A stretch of DNA of 64,000 nucleotides. Source: Pseudoalteromonas byunsanensis. Lineage in GTDB: Bacteria > Pseudomonadota > Gammaproteobacteria > Enterobacterales > Alteromonadaceae. The notes under the pieces are model-generated. The model worked only from the letters and a program-made list of their open reading frames with translations, was not told the origin of the DNA and did no database searches. This document shows positions 44,097 through 53,483 of the stretch, in pieces (positions within the stretch are counted from its first letter, which is position 1; the number at the start of each line of letters is the position of its first letter). The translations under genes were made by a program, and so were the position numbers. The DNA lies in contig NZ_MNAN01000035.1 of NCBI RefSeq assembly GCF_001854475.1, forward strand, positions 281,460 to 345,459, read 5' to 3'.

Positions 44097-45266
44097 TTAT
44101 TTACCTACCGCTTGCTTAGCAAATAACTGCTTCAAGGGGCCAAGTTTGTCAACCATGCTTAGACCCACACCACGTACTAGCTTTTTAAGTGGATGAGCGC
44201 CTTCAAATAACTCTTTAAGTCCTTGCATCATGGCAATATGCTTTTGCGCGTCCAGTTTGCGTGCTCTTTCATACTCTCGTAAAGTTCTGTGAGTCGCAAA
44301 CTCACTACCTTGCTCTGCGCTCAACAAATCAATTAATAACTCGGCGTCTTTTAACCCCAAATTCATACCCAGACCAGCTAAAGGGTGAATAGTATGTGCA
44401 GCATCTCCCATCAGCACCACTTTGTTGTTAAGCCATTGCTTTGCATAACGCATTCTCAGTGGGAATACAGCCCTGTCGGGAGCAACCTCACACAAACCAC
44501 ACTGTCCATCGATAGCGACATTCAGTGATTTGTTTAAGTCCTCTTCAGATAACGCCATTAATCGCTCCGCTTCTTGTGGTGAAGTCGACCAGACAATTGA
44601 GTGATGATAATCATCATGTAACGGCAAAAAAGCAAGTGGCCCTGTGGGCAAAAAGACCTGACGTGCAGTGGCCTCATGAGGAAGCTGTGTTTTTACCGTC
44701 GCAACTATGGCGTGATGATCATAATCCCAAAATGTCATTGGCATCTTAAACTGTGTGCGAATAGCTGAGTTTGCACCATCACATGCCACAAGTAGTTTAG
44801 CCATCACAGGTGTACCAGACTCTAAGGTGACAAGCACATCCCTATCGGTTTGGTGGATGCTTTGATAACGCGTGTTAAATGCCAGACTCACATTGTCAAA
44901 CTGCTTGAGCTTATTGTAGAGCGCATATCGAATTGCGTCATTTTCGATGATATGACCAAGTTCAGGTAAATCCAACTCACCACTGTTAAAAGCAATTTTA
45001 CCAAAACTGTCTTGATCGCGAACATCCATATGAGTGTAGGGACTTGCGCGCAATGCGCTTATGTCCTGCCACACACCTAGCCGCTCGAACAGGGTTTGGC
45101 TGGCAAGACTAATAGCACTGACACGATTAGCAAATAGCTCTCCCAAAGGTTGGGGCTCAACAGAGCTATCTATAATTTGCACAGTTATACCCGCTTTGGC
45201 TAGCCCGAGCGCGAGTGTTAAACCTATGGCTCCGCCGCCAACGATACATACTTGAACTTGCTGCAT
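44097..45266 (-). CDS. ubiI: Ubiquinone C5-hydroxylase UbiI-like FAD monooxygenase
   Basis: The 389-residue protein has an FAD-binding motif at residues 4-16 (VQVCIVGGGAIGLTL). The second flavin motif VVLMGDAAHTIHPLAGLGMN lies near residue 280. It belongs to the UbiH/UbiF/UbiI family, which hydroxylates the benzoquinone ring during ubiquinone synthesis. Position after ubiH in the order ygfB-pepP-ubiH-ubiI, as in E. coli, supports UbiI (formerly VisC) rather than UbiF. Its ATG overlaps the ubiH stop by one base. Confidence 0.9.
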   Translation of the reverse strand: MQQVQVCIVGGGAIGLTLALGLAKAGITVQIIDSSVEPQPLGELFANRVSAISLASQTLFERLGVWQDISALRASPYTHMDVRDQDSFGKIAFNSGELDLPELGHIIENDAIRYALYNKLKQFDNVSLAFNTRYQSIHQTDRDVLVTLESGTPVMAKLLVACDGANSAIRTQFKMPMTFWDYDHHAIVATVKTQLPHEATARQVFLPTGPLAFLPLHDDYHHSIVWSTSPQEAERLMALSEEDLNKSLNVAIDGQCGLCEVAPDRAVFPLRMRYAKQWLNNKVVLMGDAAHTIHPLAGLGMNLGLKDAELLIDLLSAEQGSEFATHRTLREYERARKLDAQKHIAMMQGLKELFEGAHPLKKLVRGVGLSMVDKLGPLKQLFAKQAVGK

Positions 45267-46450
45267 TAGCGATTTCCTTTGATCACATGGCCCATTAACT
45301 GTTTAGCCAGTGGTGCTTTTAAACGTGTAGACAGTGCCATCGCAAACAAACCACAACTGCGGCCTAATGCTATCAGCCTTGAAGAGTTAGAAAATAAACG
45401 CACTAAAGAGTCTGTTAGGGTCATCACCGTATTAATATCTTGCTCTCTCGATAATTCGTAACGACGTGTGAAATGGTAGCCGCCAATTTGCTCTTTATTG
45501 GTATTGGCTAAGAGTTCAACTAAACACTGTATATCTCTCAGGCCAAGGTTGAAACCCTGCCCCGCTATCGGATGAATGGCGTGTGCCGCATTACCAATCA
45601 CCAAGCAACGATGGTGCACCACTTTTTCAACACGCCCTAACACTAGTGGGTAACTGGCTCGCATACCGACTTGTGTGAATAGCCCAGCCCGATAACCAAA
45701 CGCGTTATGTAACTGCTCGATAAACTGAGCGGCATCCATGTTTTGATATTGTTGCAACTGACTGTTTTCCATGCACCATACGAGAGAATAACGGGAATCA
45801 CTCATTGGCAATAAAGCCATAGGCCCATGCTCAGTAAAGCGTTCAAAGGCATTACCGTTGTGCCCATCTTGTACCTTAACATTCGCGATCAGCGCGCCTT
45901 GCTCATAAGCAATACTGTTAAAGTTGAGTTTTAGTAACCCCCGCGTAGGAGACTGCACGCCATCGGCAACCACCATTAGCTTTGTATAAATAGTTTGTCC
46001 GGCACTTAGAGTTAGCACCACTTCATCAATGGTTTGAGTCAATGTTTCAATCGTTTCGGGGCAAAACAGCGTGACGCCAGCATCCTTTAGTTGTTGATGC
46101 AAATACGCGCCATAAGGATTCACCTCAACCACATATCCTAGGGCTTCACATTGATAGTCCTGATGATGAATTTGAGTTTTGCCGAAGTGACCTCTATCAG
46201 AAACATGCACCTGCTTTATCGCTTGTACAAAAGGCCAGCTTGGCTCAAATAAACCTAGCTTTTCAAGATAACATACCGATTGTTGCGCCAATGCAATGCT
46301 TCTGTCATCAAAGCTAGGATGTGTATTGTCTTTGGGAGCAAAGGCTTCAACAACACCAATGTTGTAATCAGCATTAAGCTTACTAATTGCCAACGCAGCG
46401 GTGGCACCAGCCATGCCTCCGCCTACAATAAGAATATCAAAGTGTTGCAA
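45266..46450 (-). CDS. ubiH: 2-octaprenyl-6-methoxyphenol hydroxylase, ubiquinone synthesis
   Basis: The 394-residue FAD monooxygenase has the Rossmann motif ILIVGGGMAGATAALAI at its start and CLVIGNAAHAIHPIAGQGFN near residue 285. It hydroxylates C4 of the ring in the aerobic ubiquinone pathway. It lies between pepP (10 bases) and ubiI (1-base overlap), the enterobacterial arrangement. It is clearly a paralogue of ubiI, and order decides the names. Confidence 0.92.
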   Translation of the reverse strand: MQHFDILIVGGGMAGATAALAISKLNADYNIGVVEAFAPKDNTHPSFDDRSIALAQQSVCYLEKLGLFEPSWPFVQAIKQVHVSDRGHFGKTQIHHQDYQCEALGYVVEVNPYGAYLHQQLKDAGVTLFCPETIETLTQTIDEVVLTLSAGQTIYTKLMVVADGVQSPTRGLLKLNFNSIAYEQGALIANVKVQDGHNGNAFERFTEHGPMALLPMSDSRYSLVWCMENSQLQQYQNMDAAQFIEQLHNAFGYRAGLFTQVGMRASYPLVLGRVEKVVHHRCLVIGNAAHAIHPIAGQGFNLGLRDIQCLVELLANTNKEQIGGYHFTRRYELSREQDINTVMTLTDSLVRLFSNSSRLIALGRSCGLFAMALSTRLKAPLAKQLMGHVIKGNR

Positions 46451-46459
46451 CCTGCTCTC

Positions 46460-47770
46460 CTAGTGTTGCATTAGCGCTTCTATCTGTTCAATGGTCTTTG
46501 GTGCATCTGCGGTTAGGTTCTCAAAGCCATCTTCGGTGACAAGTAAATCGTCTTCAATACGAATACCTATTCCTTTATATTTTTCAGGAACTTCAGCATC
46601 CTCATCAAAATACAGTCCAGGTTCGATAGTTAATACCATTCCCGGTTCAAAAGGCCTATCAGCCTCATCTAGTTTGTACTCACCGACATCATGTACATCT
46701 AAGCCTAACCAATGCCCTAAACCATGCATGTAAAACGCTTTGCATGCTTGGTTTTCCATTAGTGTATCTAAATCTCCAGCCAATATTCCGAGCTGGATCA
46801 AACCTTGTGTCATTACTTTCATTGCAGCTTGGTTAGCCTTGACCAAAGTACCACCAGGTTTAACGTGCTCAAATGCAGCACGTTGTGCTTTTAAAACCAA
46901 TTCATACACTTGCTTTTGCGCGTTACTAAAGCGCCCTGAAACCGGAAAAGTGCGAGTAATATCTGCCGCATATCCTTCCAGCTCACACCCTGAATCAATC
47001 AGTATTAAATCGCCACTTTTTAACACATCGCTATTTTCGGTGTAATGTAAAATATTGGCATTGTTACCAGAACCGACGATGGTTCCATAAGCTGGATGAC
47101 GCGCGCCATTCATCGCATAGTGGTGGTGCAGTTCCGCCTCTAATTGGTATTCGGTTGCACCCGCTTTGGCAAAGGCCATAGCCCGTTTATGAGCTTCACA
47201 GCTTATTTTTGCAGCCTTACGCATCACCGCGATTTCCGCTTCTGATTTAAACAGACGCATTTCATGTACCAATGGGCGAATGTCTTTAATTATCTCTGGA
47301 GCTCGATAGCCTTTTTTCGGCGCGCCGCGCAAAGTGCTCAATAACGACCAAATTTTGTCATCAAAGTCATTGTACGTTCCTTGGCCGTAATACAACACGC
47401 GCTTTGTGTTGACGAGTAATTGCAGTTGCTCATCAAGCTCACTTAATGGGTAGCTGTTATCAAATAAGTACTGCTCTTTTGCCTGTTCAAAACCAACGCG
47501 CCGACCATGCCAAATTTCAGCTATTTTGTCTTTATTTCTGCAAAATAAATGACTGCTGACTTGTTCATCTCGGTCTTTACACAAAACCAATACGGCATCA
47601 GGTTCATTGAACCCCGTTAAATAGTAAAAATCGCTGTCTTGACGAAAAGGAAATTCAGTGTCGCGGCTGCGCGTCAACTCAACCGCCGCAGGGATCACCG
47701 CGACTGCGTTCTTATCTAACTGTGATAACAAACGTGTTCTACGTTGTAAAAACTCTTTTGTTTCAATCAT
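46460..47770 (-). CDS. pepP: Xaa-Pro aminopeptidase P
   Basis: The 436-residue M24 metallopeptidase removes an N-terminal residue next to proline. The metal ligands are all present: two Asp in LILIDSGCELEGYAADITRT, His in HGLGHWLGLDVHDVG, Glu in LTIEPGLYF and Glu in IRIEDDLLV. The N-terminal aminopeptidase-P domain (about 5-150) is intact. Its start overlaps the ygfB stop by one base. Confidence 0.95.
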   Translation of the reverse strand: MIETKEFLQRRTRLLSQLDKNAVAVIPAAVELTRSRDTEFPFRQDSDFYYLTGFNEPDAVLVLCKDRDEQVSSHLFCRNKDKIAEIWHGRRVGFEQAKEQYLFDNSYPLSELDEQLQLLVNTKRVLYYGQGTYNDFDDKIWSLLSTLRGAPKKGYRAPEIIKDIRPLVHEMRLFKSEAEIAVMRKAAKISCEAHKRAMAFAKAGATEYQLEAELHHHYAMNGARHPAYGTIVGSGNNANILHYTENSDVLKSGDLILIDSGCELEGYAADITRTFPVSGRFSNAQKQVYELVLKAQRAAFEHVKPGGTLVKANQAAMKVMTQGLIQLGILAGDLDTLMENQACKAFYMHGLGHWLGLDVHDVGEYKLDEADRPFEPGMVLTIEPGLYFDEDAEVPEKYKGIGIRIEDDLLVTEDGFENLTADAPKTIEQIEALMQH

Positions 47771-48327
47771 TAGTGTATTGTCTTCGAAGTTGTAGTCAGG
47801 TCTTTGCCCATTTCAGCAAAACATAGCATGGCTGATACTCGGATATATTCAATTATCTCATGAAGGGCTTGTTGGTCTTCTTCGGTGTCATCAAAATGCG
47901 TATCAAGCTTGGTTATTTCCGTAAAATCACTGATCACTTCTTTTACATCAACAGATAACTTTCCGTAATCTTTTTGCTTCAAACCAAATCCTAATAAGAA
48001 CCCCGATACCCAGCCAACTAATGCATTGGCTTGATCTATCAAGGACTCATCTTCACTCGGTAAAAATAACTCAAAGTGAAATTCATCATCACTGAAATGC
48101 TCAACAACATGTTTATACATCTTGGCGAAGAACTGTTTTAGCTCTTCTTGAAAAGCTTGCCCTTCGTTGAATACATCACTTAATAACCCGAGGTACTCTT
48201 TTTCTTCAATATTTAAACCACATGCCAACAAACCACTGATGGCACCATGTACTTCCGCTGGGGCAATATAAATATCGTGTTTTTCAAGCAGTAGTTGTGC
48301 TTGGACGTAATCGTTTAATTCACTCAT
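47770..48327 (-). CDS. ygfB: YgfB/YecA family protein (UPF0149)
   Basis: I start at ATG 48327 (MSELNDYVQAQL), giving 185 residues against 192 in E. coli. A longer frame from TTG 48393 and an ATG at 48348 (MPKKVEL) are possible; none has a strong ribosome site. The family pattern is clear: APAEVHGAISGLLACG, ANALVGWVSGFLLGFG and EIIEYIRVSAMLCF. The role is unresolved. It heads the pepP-ubiH-ubiI operon and lies next to 6S RNA, as in E. coli. Confidence 0.88.
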   Translation of the reverse strand: MSELNDYVQAQLLLEKHDIYIAPAEVHGAISGLLACGLNIEEKEYLGLLSDVFNEGQAFQEELKQFFAKMYKHVVEHFSDDEFHFELFLPSEDESLIDQANALVGWVSGFLLGFGLKQKDYGKLSVDVKEVISDFTEITKLDTHFDDTEEDQQALHEIIEYIRVSAMLCFAEMGKDLTTTSKTIH

Positions 48328-48507
48328 CAGTTCGACTTTTTTTGGCATGTTTACACTTAATGCTAACACCGCAAGTATAGCAACTCCAAACAATTGTATG
48401 CTTTGGAATAAAAATCAACCACCTATATTACTATAGCGAATAAAAACCAAGCAAACGCACAACTATTTGCGTTTTATGGTTTCGGCCGGGCGTTATGTTT
48501 TATATAC

Positions 48508-48705
48508 TGAAGGTGTTCCCTAGCTCGTAGGACAGCAGATTAAGTCCCTGAGCCGATAAATTTTATTTAGGAATGTAGTTTGCTTACTTTTGCGCAAGCT
48601 CGGCATGTACCGAGAAGCCTACGGTGAGCTGTTGCGTTCCGCCTTGAACCTCAGGGTTCAAGGGCTGACATCCGCATCCGCGTCGCCGGGGAACATCCAC
48701 TTCTC
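48508..48705 (+). ncRNA. ssrS: 6S RNA
   Basis: 6S RNA binds RNA polymerase-sigma-70 and dampens transcription in stationary phase. Three parts of the E. coli molecule are recognisable in order: AAGTCCCTGAGCCGATAA, CCGAGAAGCCTACGG, and GCCTTGAACC...GGTTCAAGGG. The closing stem pairs GGTGTTCCC (48512-48520) with GGGGAACATCC (48689-48699). A -10-like TATACT (48503-48508) lies just upstream. It is divergent from ygfB as in E. coli. The exact ends are estimates. Confidence 0.93.
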
Positions 48706-48769
48706 TTATATTTTAAAGTATCAATATCCTCAATAAGTTAAGCAATTCAACTTCATGATCCCAAAAAAC

Positions 48770-48797
48770 AAAAAACCCCACAATAGTGAGGCTTTTT
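48770..48797 (-). terminator. Terminator of the DUF3718 gene
   Basis: On the minus strand AAAAAGCCTCAC, loop TATT and GTGGGGTTTTTT with two wobble pairs, followed by a T-run. Located about 40 bases beyond the stop. Confidence 0.7.
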
Positions 48798-48835
48798 ATC
48801 TCTTTTACCTGTGGTTTGCACACCACAAATTGTAA

Positions 48836-49210
48836 TTAAAGTCCTGCGCGCTCTTTAATTACAGCGATGATTGGAGAACCACCGTGACCGTTTCCTTCAG
48901 CCCATGCGATATCCGCTCCATCTTCTAAAGCGCTTTTTGGTAGGTTTTTAACAATAAACTCACCAGTATCCGCAGCGTTGCTCGCTATCGCGTGGCGCAG
49001 TAAATTATTGCCATTACACTGTATCGCATCAAATACGTTACGGATTTTAACACGTGAACTTTTCAGTTTTTTACGTAGAGCGCTTTTATCATCAGCAGCA
49101 ACATACTCACACAGAGACACAGCTAACTGTTCATCAGCACTCGCTTTTTGACTAAATGCTAAAGAAGCTGCACATAAAGAAACAGACACAAGCACAGTAG
49201 TTAATTTCAT
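48836..49210 (-). CDS. DUF3718 domain protein, secreted
   Basis: I start at ATG 49210, eight bases after GAGGG, not at GTG 49219. The 124-residue protein has a signal peptide ending QKASADE. The core LCEYVAADDKSALRKKLKSS and FDAIQCNGNNLLRHAI matches DUF3718, small periplasmic proteins of unknown role in marine gammaproteobacteria. Two cysteines in the mature part could form a disulphide. It occupies the position next to 6S RNA where E. coli has ygfA. Confidence 0.65.
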   Translation of the reverse strand: MKLTTVLVSVSLCAASLAFSQKASADEQLAVSLCEYVAADDKSALRKKLKSSRVKIRNVFDAIQCNGNNLLRHAIASNAADTGEFIVKNLPKSALEDGADIAWAEGNGHGGSPIIAVIKERAGL

Positions 49211-49289
49211 TCCAAACACCCTCTAATACTTTCTTCGTACCCCAAAAGGAGTGTAATTGTACCAAGCTGCACAAATTTTAGCAATAAAC

Positions 49290-49781
49290 TCATAGTTTTT
49301 TCTTTAGAGTTACGAACTTATGACTATGTAGATTATGCTCATTGGCACTTAAAGTCTGCTCTTCGATGACTTCCCACTGCCCGACTTTTGTATAGTCCGG
49401 AAAGCAGGTATCTCCGGCTACATCTAAGTCAATAAAGGTCAAATATAAGCGCTCACACATGGGTAAAAATTGTTCATAAATATTGCCGCCACCAATAATC
49501 ATGACTTCTTCCACATCGCCAATAAGCTCTAATGCAGCTTGAGGTGAGCTTACAACCTCAATGCCTTGGGCTGAGTAACTTTCGCTTCGCGTGATCACTA
49601 TGTTTCGTCGTCCAGGCAATGGACGACCTATCGATTCAAATGTTTTCCTGCCCATAACAACGGGTTTGTTCAGCGTAACCCTTTTAAAATGCTTCAGATC
49701 AGAGGGTAAATGCCATGGCATTTTATTGTCTTGCCCTATCACTCGGTTATTCGCCATTGCCGCAATCATGGAAATTATCAC
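49290..49781 (-). CDS. folA: Dihydrofolate reductase
   Basis: The chosen start is GTG 49781, preceded by GAGG with 6-base spacing, giving 163 residues (M-I-I-S-M-IAAMANNRVIG) against 159 in E. coli. The upstream ATG at 49793 has no ribosome site. NADPH and folate sites are intact: NKMPWHLPSDLKHF (equivalent of Asp27), MGRKTFESIGRPLPGR and IGGGNIYEQFLP. It reduces dihydrofolate and is the trimethoprim target. It is downstream of cgtA on the same strand with a terminator-like hairpin between. Confidence 0.95.
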   Translation of the reverse strand: MIISMIAAMANNRVIGQDNKMPWHLPSDLKHFKRVTLNKPVVMGRKTFESIGRPLPGRRNIVITRSESYSAQGIEVVSSPQAALELIGDVEEVMIIGGGNIYEQFLPMCERLYLTFIDLDVAGDTCFPDYTKVGQWEVIEEQTLSANEHNLHSHKFVTLKKKL

Positions 49782-49810
49782 ATCAAACCTCATTAATGAT
49801 TTAGTATTAA

Positions 49811-49832
49811 AAAAGGGCCAAATAGCCCTTAA
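49811..49832 (-). terminator. Terminator of cgtA
   Basis: AAGGGC/GCCCTT stem with 6-base loop, followed on the minus strand by TTTTTTAATAC, 20 bases beyond the stop. Confidence 0.6.
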
Positions 49833-49851
49833 TTACAAAAATAATTGTATC

Positions 49852-51009
49852 TTATCTTTCGTAGATCACTTCGACATCATAGTCGTCGTCATCCCAATCG
49901 TCGTCCCAATCATCATCATTGACTTCTTTGGTTGCCTTACGATGATAAGTATCCCACTTAAATTCAACTTCTTCTTGTTCAACCTCAGCCTCAAACTTAT
50001 CTTTTGGCATACTTTCAAGTAAATCCATGATGTCATAGCAAAGAGCTTGAGTGTTGTGTTTGTTAATTGCTGAAATACGATAGACCGTGTCAGCATCTAG
50101 TTCACTGGCGATACGCTCACACAGCGCTTCGACTTCATCTTCTGGAACTAAATCAATTTTATTAAGTACTAACCAGCGAGGTTTATCTGCTAATTTAGGG
50201 CTATATTGATGAAGCTCGTTGATGATAGCGAATGCATTATCAACGGGATCGGTACCATCTACTGGCATCACATCCACGATATGTAACAATACACGGCAAC
50301 GCTCTAAGTGTTTTAAAAAGCGTATACCTAAACCCGCGCCCTCTGATGCCCCCTCTATTAGTCCAGGAATATCAGCTATCACAAATGATTTGCCCGACTC
50401 TGGTCTCACTACACCCAGGTTTGGAATCAATGTTGTAAATGGGTAATCGGCGACTTTTGGTTTCGCTGCCGATACGCTGCGGATAAAGGTAGATTTTCCA
50501 GCATTAGGTAACCCTAACAAGCCCACATCAGCAAGTAGCATTAACTCAAGCTTTAAGTTGCGAACTTCCCCCGGAGTGCCTAGGGTTTTTTGGCGTGGTG
50601 CTCGGTTCACACTGGATTTAAAACGTGTATTACCCAAGCCATGGAAGCCACCTTTTGCAACTAATAGCTTCTGTCCATGTTGTGTTAAGTCCCCCAAAGA
50701 CTCTTCTGTATCAACGTCCGTCACTCTTGTACCAACTGGCACTTTCAAGAATAAGTCACTGCCTTTTTTACCAGTACAATTGCGAGATTGGCCATTTGTG
50801 CCACGTTCAGCTCTATGAAAACGCTCAAATTGGTAGTCAACTAAGGTATTCCAGCTCTCATCTGCTAGCAGATATACACTGCCACCATCCCCACCATCAC
50901 CGCCATCAGGGCCGCCATCAGGGACATATTTTTCGCGACGAAATGACACAATGCCACTGCCGCCATCGCCCGCTTCTGCTCGAATTTCAACTTCATCGAC
51001 AAACTTCAT
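49852..51009 (-). CDS. cgtA: Obg/CgtA GTPase
   Basis: The 385-residue ribosome-associated GTPase has the glycine-rich Obg domain (1-158; PDGGPDGGDGGDGGSVYLL). The G domain follows with G1 GLPNAGKST (about 166), G3 DIPGLIEGA and G4 NKID. An acidic C-terminal tail DDDWDDDWDDDDYD is as in other gammaproteobacteria. It acts in late 50S assembly and stress signalling. It follows rplU-rpmA, the standard order. Confidence 0.96.
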   Translation of the reverse strand: MKFVDEVEIRAEAGDGGSGIVSFRREKYVPDGGPDGGDGGDGGSVYLLADESWNTLVDYQFERFHRAERGTNGQSRNCTGKKGSDLFLKVPVGTRVTDVDTEESLGDLTQHGQKLLVAKGGFHGLGNTRFKSSVNRAPRQKTLGTPGEVRNLKLELMLLADVGLLGLPNAGKSTFIRSVSAAKPKVADYPFTTLIPNLGVVRPESGKSFVIADIPGLIEGASEGAGLGIRFLKHLERCRVLLHIVDVMPVDGTDPVDNAFAIINELHQYSPKLADKPRWLVLNKIDLVPEDEVEALCERIASELDADTVYRISAINKHNTQALCYDIMDLLESMPKDKFEAEVEQEEVEFKWDTYHRKATKEVNDDDWDDDWDDDDYDVEVIYER

Positions 51010-51138
51010 GGTTACTCTCTTTTGACTGGGGGGATTCTAATACCGAAGTATAATACCTTTACCGCTAAAGCTTTAGTTCTTAGCTACTTTGTACAATAAA
51101 AACTAAACTTCACAGATAAAGTAATGCTTTTGACAAAC

Positions 51139-51164
51139 AAAAAACCCCGCCGTAGCGGGGTTTT
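51139..51164 (-). terminator. Terminator after rpmA
   Basis: AAAACCCCGC/GCGGGGTTTT stem, loop of 4, T-run on both strands. It separates rpmA from cgtA. Confidence 0.85.
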
Positions 51165-51180
51165 TTTAATCTTTTACCGA

Positions 51181-51438
51181 TTACTCAGCAACGATGCTAA
51201 CGTATTTACGGTTTAAAGGACCTTTCTGTTCAAAAACAACTTTACCGTCTGCTTTTGCAAAAATTGTGTGGTCTTTACCGATACCTGCGTTAGTGCCAGC
51301 GTGGAACTTAGTACCACGTTGACGAACAATGATGCTACCCGCTAATACTGATTCGCCACCGAAACGTTTAACACCTAAGCGTTTACTTTCTGAATCGCGA
51401 CCGTTACGAGTACTACCAGCTGCCTTCTTATGTGCCAT
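51181..51438 (-). CDS. rpmA: 50S ribosomal protein L27
   Basis: The 85-residue protein begins MAHKKAAGSTRNGRDSESKR, the textbook L27 N-terminus, and contains IIVRQRGTKFHAGTNAGIGK. It sits at the peptidyl-transferase centre of the 50S subunit. It lies 17 bases after rplU and is translated from the same transcript. Confidence 0.98.
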   Translation of the reverse strand: MAHKKAAGSTRNGRDSESKRLGVKRFGGESVLAGSIIVRQRGTKFHAGTNAGIGKDHTIFAKADGKVVFEQKGPLNRKYVSIVAE

Positions 51439-51455
51439 CTTTCTGTACCTCTAAA

Positions 51456-51767
51456 TTAAGCGCTAATGCCAGTGATTTTAACTTCAGTGAACCATTGACG
51501 ATGGCCCATCTGCTTACGAGAATGCTTACGACGTCTAAATTTAACGATCTTAATCTTCTCACCGCGACCATGTGAAACAACCTCAGCTGTTACCTTGCCA
51601 CCGTTTACGAACGGTGCACCGATCTCGATTTTCTCACCATCAGCAACTAGAAGTACTGAATCGAATTCAACTGCTGCACCAGTTTCAACGTCTAATTTCT
51701 CTAGACGAATTGTTTGACCTTCAGTCACACGGTGCTGTTTACCACCACTTTGGAAAACCGCGTACAT
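51456..51767 (-). CDS. rplU: 50S ribosomal protein L21
   Basis: I start at ATG 51767 (MYAVFQSGGKQHRV), giving 103 residues, the exact family length, after GGAG. The longer TTG-initiated frame reaching 51818 is leader RNA. The C-terminal RRRKHSRKQMGHRQWFTEV block is diagnostic. It binds 23S rRNA. It is the first gene of rplU-rpmA. Confidence 0.97.
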   Translation of the reverse strand: MYAVFQSGGKQHRVTEGQTIRLEKLDVETGAAVEFDSVLLVADGEKIEIGAPFVNGGKVTAEVVSHGRGEKIKIVKFRRRKHSRKQMGHRQWFTEVKITGISA

Positions 51768-52134
51768 AATTAACTCCGTCTGTGCGCCCTCAAATCGACG
51801 CAACTTAATATTCTTCAATAGGGCGCGAAGTTTACGCTAATGCTTGACTACAAGCAAGCCTATTTTTGTATAAAATGAATAAAAAATAACTGTGATGAGG
51901 GCGAATCATTATTTTTCGCTAGTTTATCCAAAAACGCCGCTAAACCAAAGCCCTTTTTTACACTTTTAAGACGATTTTAAAAGCTCACAAAACCCCCGTT
52001 AAGTTGTCTAAATAATCAACAAGATAAGACAATAAGTTATTTTTTTAGCCAGATTGGGACAAAATATCGAGCTAGTTAAAATTTTGTAGTACACTCGCGC
52101 TGTATCTCGTAACTTATTTTTGGCTTGGAGCACA
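51768..52134. promoter_or_regulatory. Divergent promoter region between rplU and ispB
   Basis: No gene. Toward ispB, TTGGGA (52054-52059) and TAAAAT (52077-52082) are spaced by 17 bases. Toward rplU, a weaker minus-strand pair is TTGCTT (51857-51852) and TAAACT (51834-51829), also 17 apart. Confidence 0.45.
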
Positions 52135-53106
52135 ATGGATATCAAAACTATCCAGACGTTAATCGAACCTGATATGCTTAACGTCAATCAACTTATTCAC
52201 GCACAAATGCAATCCGACGTTGCTTTAGTTAATCAACTAGGACTCTACATTGTTAACAGCGGTGGCAAGCGCATTCGCCCTATGCTCACGTTGCTTACAG
52301 CCAAAGCTTTAGAATGCTCAAATAACACCCATATAACGCTTGCAACCATTATCGAATTTATCCATACAGCAACACTTCTTCATGATGATGTAGTTGATGA
52401 ATCAGCGTTACGCCGAGGCGAGCCGACAGCAAATGCAGAGTTTGGCAATGCTGCAAGTGTGTTAGTTGGGGACTTTATTTATACTCGTTCATTCCAACTA
52501 ATGGTGGGTTTAAATAACATGCAAGTGATGCAAATACTTGCCGATGCGACTAACGTCATCGCTGAAGGGGAAGTATTGCAACTAATGAATTGCAACGACC
52601 CAGATACCACAGAAAAAAGTTATATGCAGGTTATATACAGCAAAACGGCCAAGTTATTCGAAGCTGCGACGATGCTACCTGCTGTGGTTTTGGAGTACCC
52701 TAACGATGTGCAAGAAGCTTTAAAGTTGTATGGAATGCATTTAGGCACCGCGTTTCAACTGGTAGATGACGTACTCGATTACAGTGCAAATGCTGAGCAA
52801 ATGGGTAAAAACCTTGGTGATGATCTTGCTGAAGGAAAACCGACATTACCGCTTATTTATGCCATGCAGCACGGTTCTGAGAAACAAGTGGCGCAAATCA
52901 GAGAGGCAATTGAAACGGGTAATGGCATGACCTACTTGGAAGATATTCTTGCGACGCTTGAACAAACTAAAGCGTTGGATTTTGCCATGGACAAAGCCAA
53001 AAACGAAGCCCAAAAAGCGATCAGCCATCTCGCGTTTTTACCAGACTCACCATACAAACAAGCTTTGATAGCATTAGCTGAACTGTCAGTGGCCAGAGAC
53101 CATTAA
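52135..53106 (+). CDS. ispB: Octaprenyl diphosphate synthase
   Basis: I start at ATG 52135 after TTGGAG, giving 323 residues. Both aspartate-rich motifs of trans-prenyl synthases are present: LLHDDVVDES (about 85) and LVDDVLDYS (about 210), with GGKRIRPML before the first. It makes the C40 side chain of ubiquinone. Position opposite rplU-rpmA is standard. Confidence 0.93.
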   Translation: MDIKTIQTLIEPDMLNVNQLIHAQMQSDVALVNQLGLYIVNSGGKRIRPMLTLLTAKALECSNNTHITLATIIEFIHTATLLHDDVVDESALRRGEPTANAEFGNAASVLVGDFIYTRSFQLMVGLNNMQVMQILADATNVIAEGEVLQLMNCNDPDTTEKSYMQVIYSKTAKLFEAATMLPAVVLEYPNDVQEALKLYGMHLGTAFQLVDDVLDYSANAEQMGKNLGDDLAEGKPTLPLIYAMQHGSEKQVAQIREAIETGNGMTYLEDILATLEQTKALDFAMDKAKNEAQKAISHLAFLPDSPYKQALIALAELSVARDH

Positions 53107-53125
53107 TAATTACGAATAAAGTATT

Positions 53126-53149
53126 AAAAAGCCGCTATTGCGGCTTTTT
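53126..53149. terminator. Bidirectional terminator between ispB and yggX
   Basis: AAAAAGCCGC/GCGGCTTTTT with a 4-base loop between convergent genes. Confidence 0.9.
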
Positions 53150-53169
53150 AATATCCTATACCCTTAGAG

Positions 53170-53445
53170 CTATTTTTGCTCTGGTGGGCGATAGCCTTCT
53201 ATTTCTACTTCTTTATTTTCAAATAAGAAGCCTACCATTTGTTCCTCTAGTAGTGCTCTATGTTCTGGATCCATCATATTCAAATGCTTTTCATTTATTA
53301 GCATGGTTTGCTTATGCTGCCACTGCTGCCAAGCTTCCTTTGAAATATTGTTAAAAATCTTTTCACCAATTTCACCGGGGTATAGCTGAAAGTCTAAACC
53401 TGGGGCTTCTTTTTGTAGCTTTTGACAAAAAACAGTACGTGCCAT
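53170..53445 (-). CDS. yggX: Probable Fe(2+)-trafficking protein YggX
   Basis: The 91-residue protein matches YggX: MARTVFCQKLQKEAPGLDF at the start, IFNNISKEAWQQWQHKQTML, and LNMMDPEHRALLEEQM. It protects Fe-S proteins from oxidation. It sits 38 bases after mutY, whose product carries a 4Fe-4S cluster, the same order as in E. coli. Confidence 0.95.
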   Translation of the reverse strand: MARTVFCQKLQKEAPGLDFQLYPGEIGEKIFNNISKEAWQQWQHKQTMLINEKHLNMMDPEHRALLEEQMVGFLFENKEVEIEGYRPPEQK

Positions 53446-53483
53446 AATTTTTCCACATCAAATTAAAATCTAATGTCGTTAGT

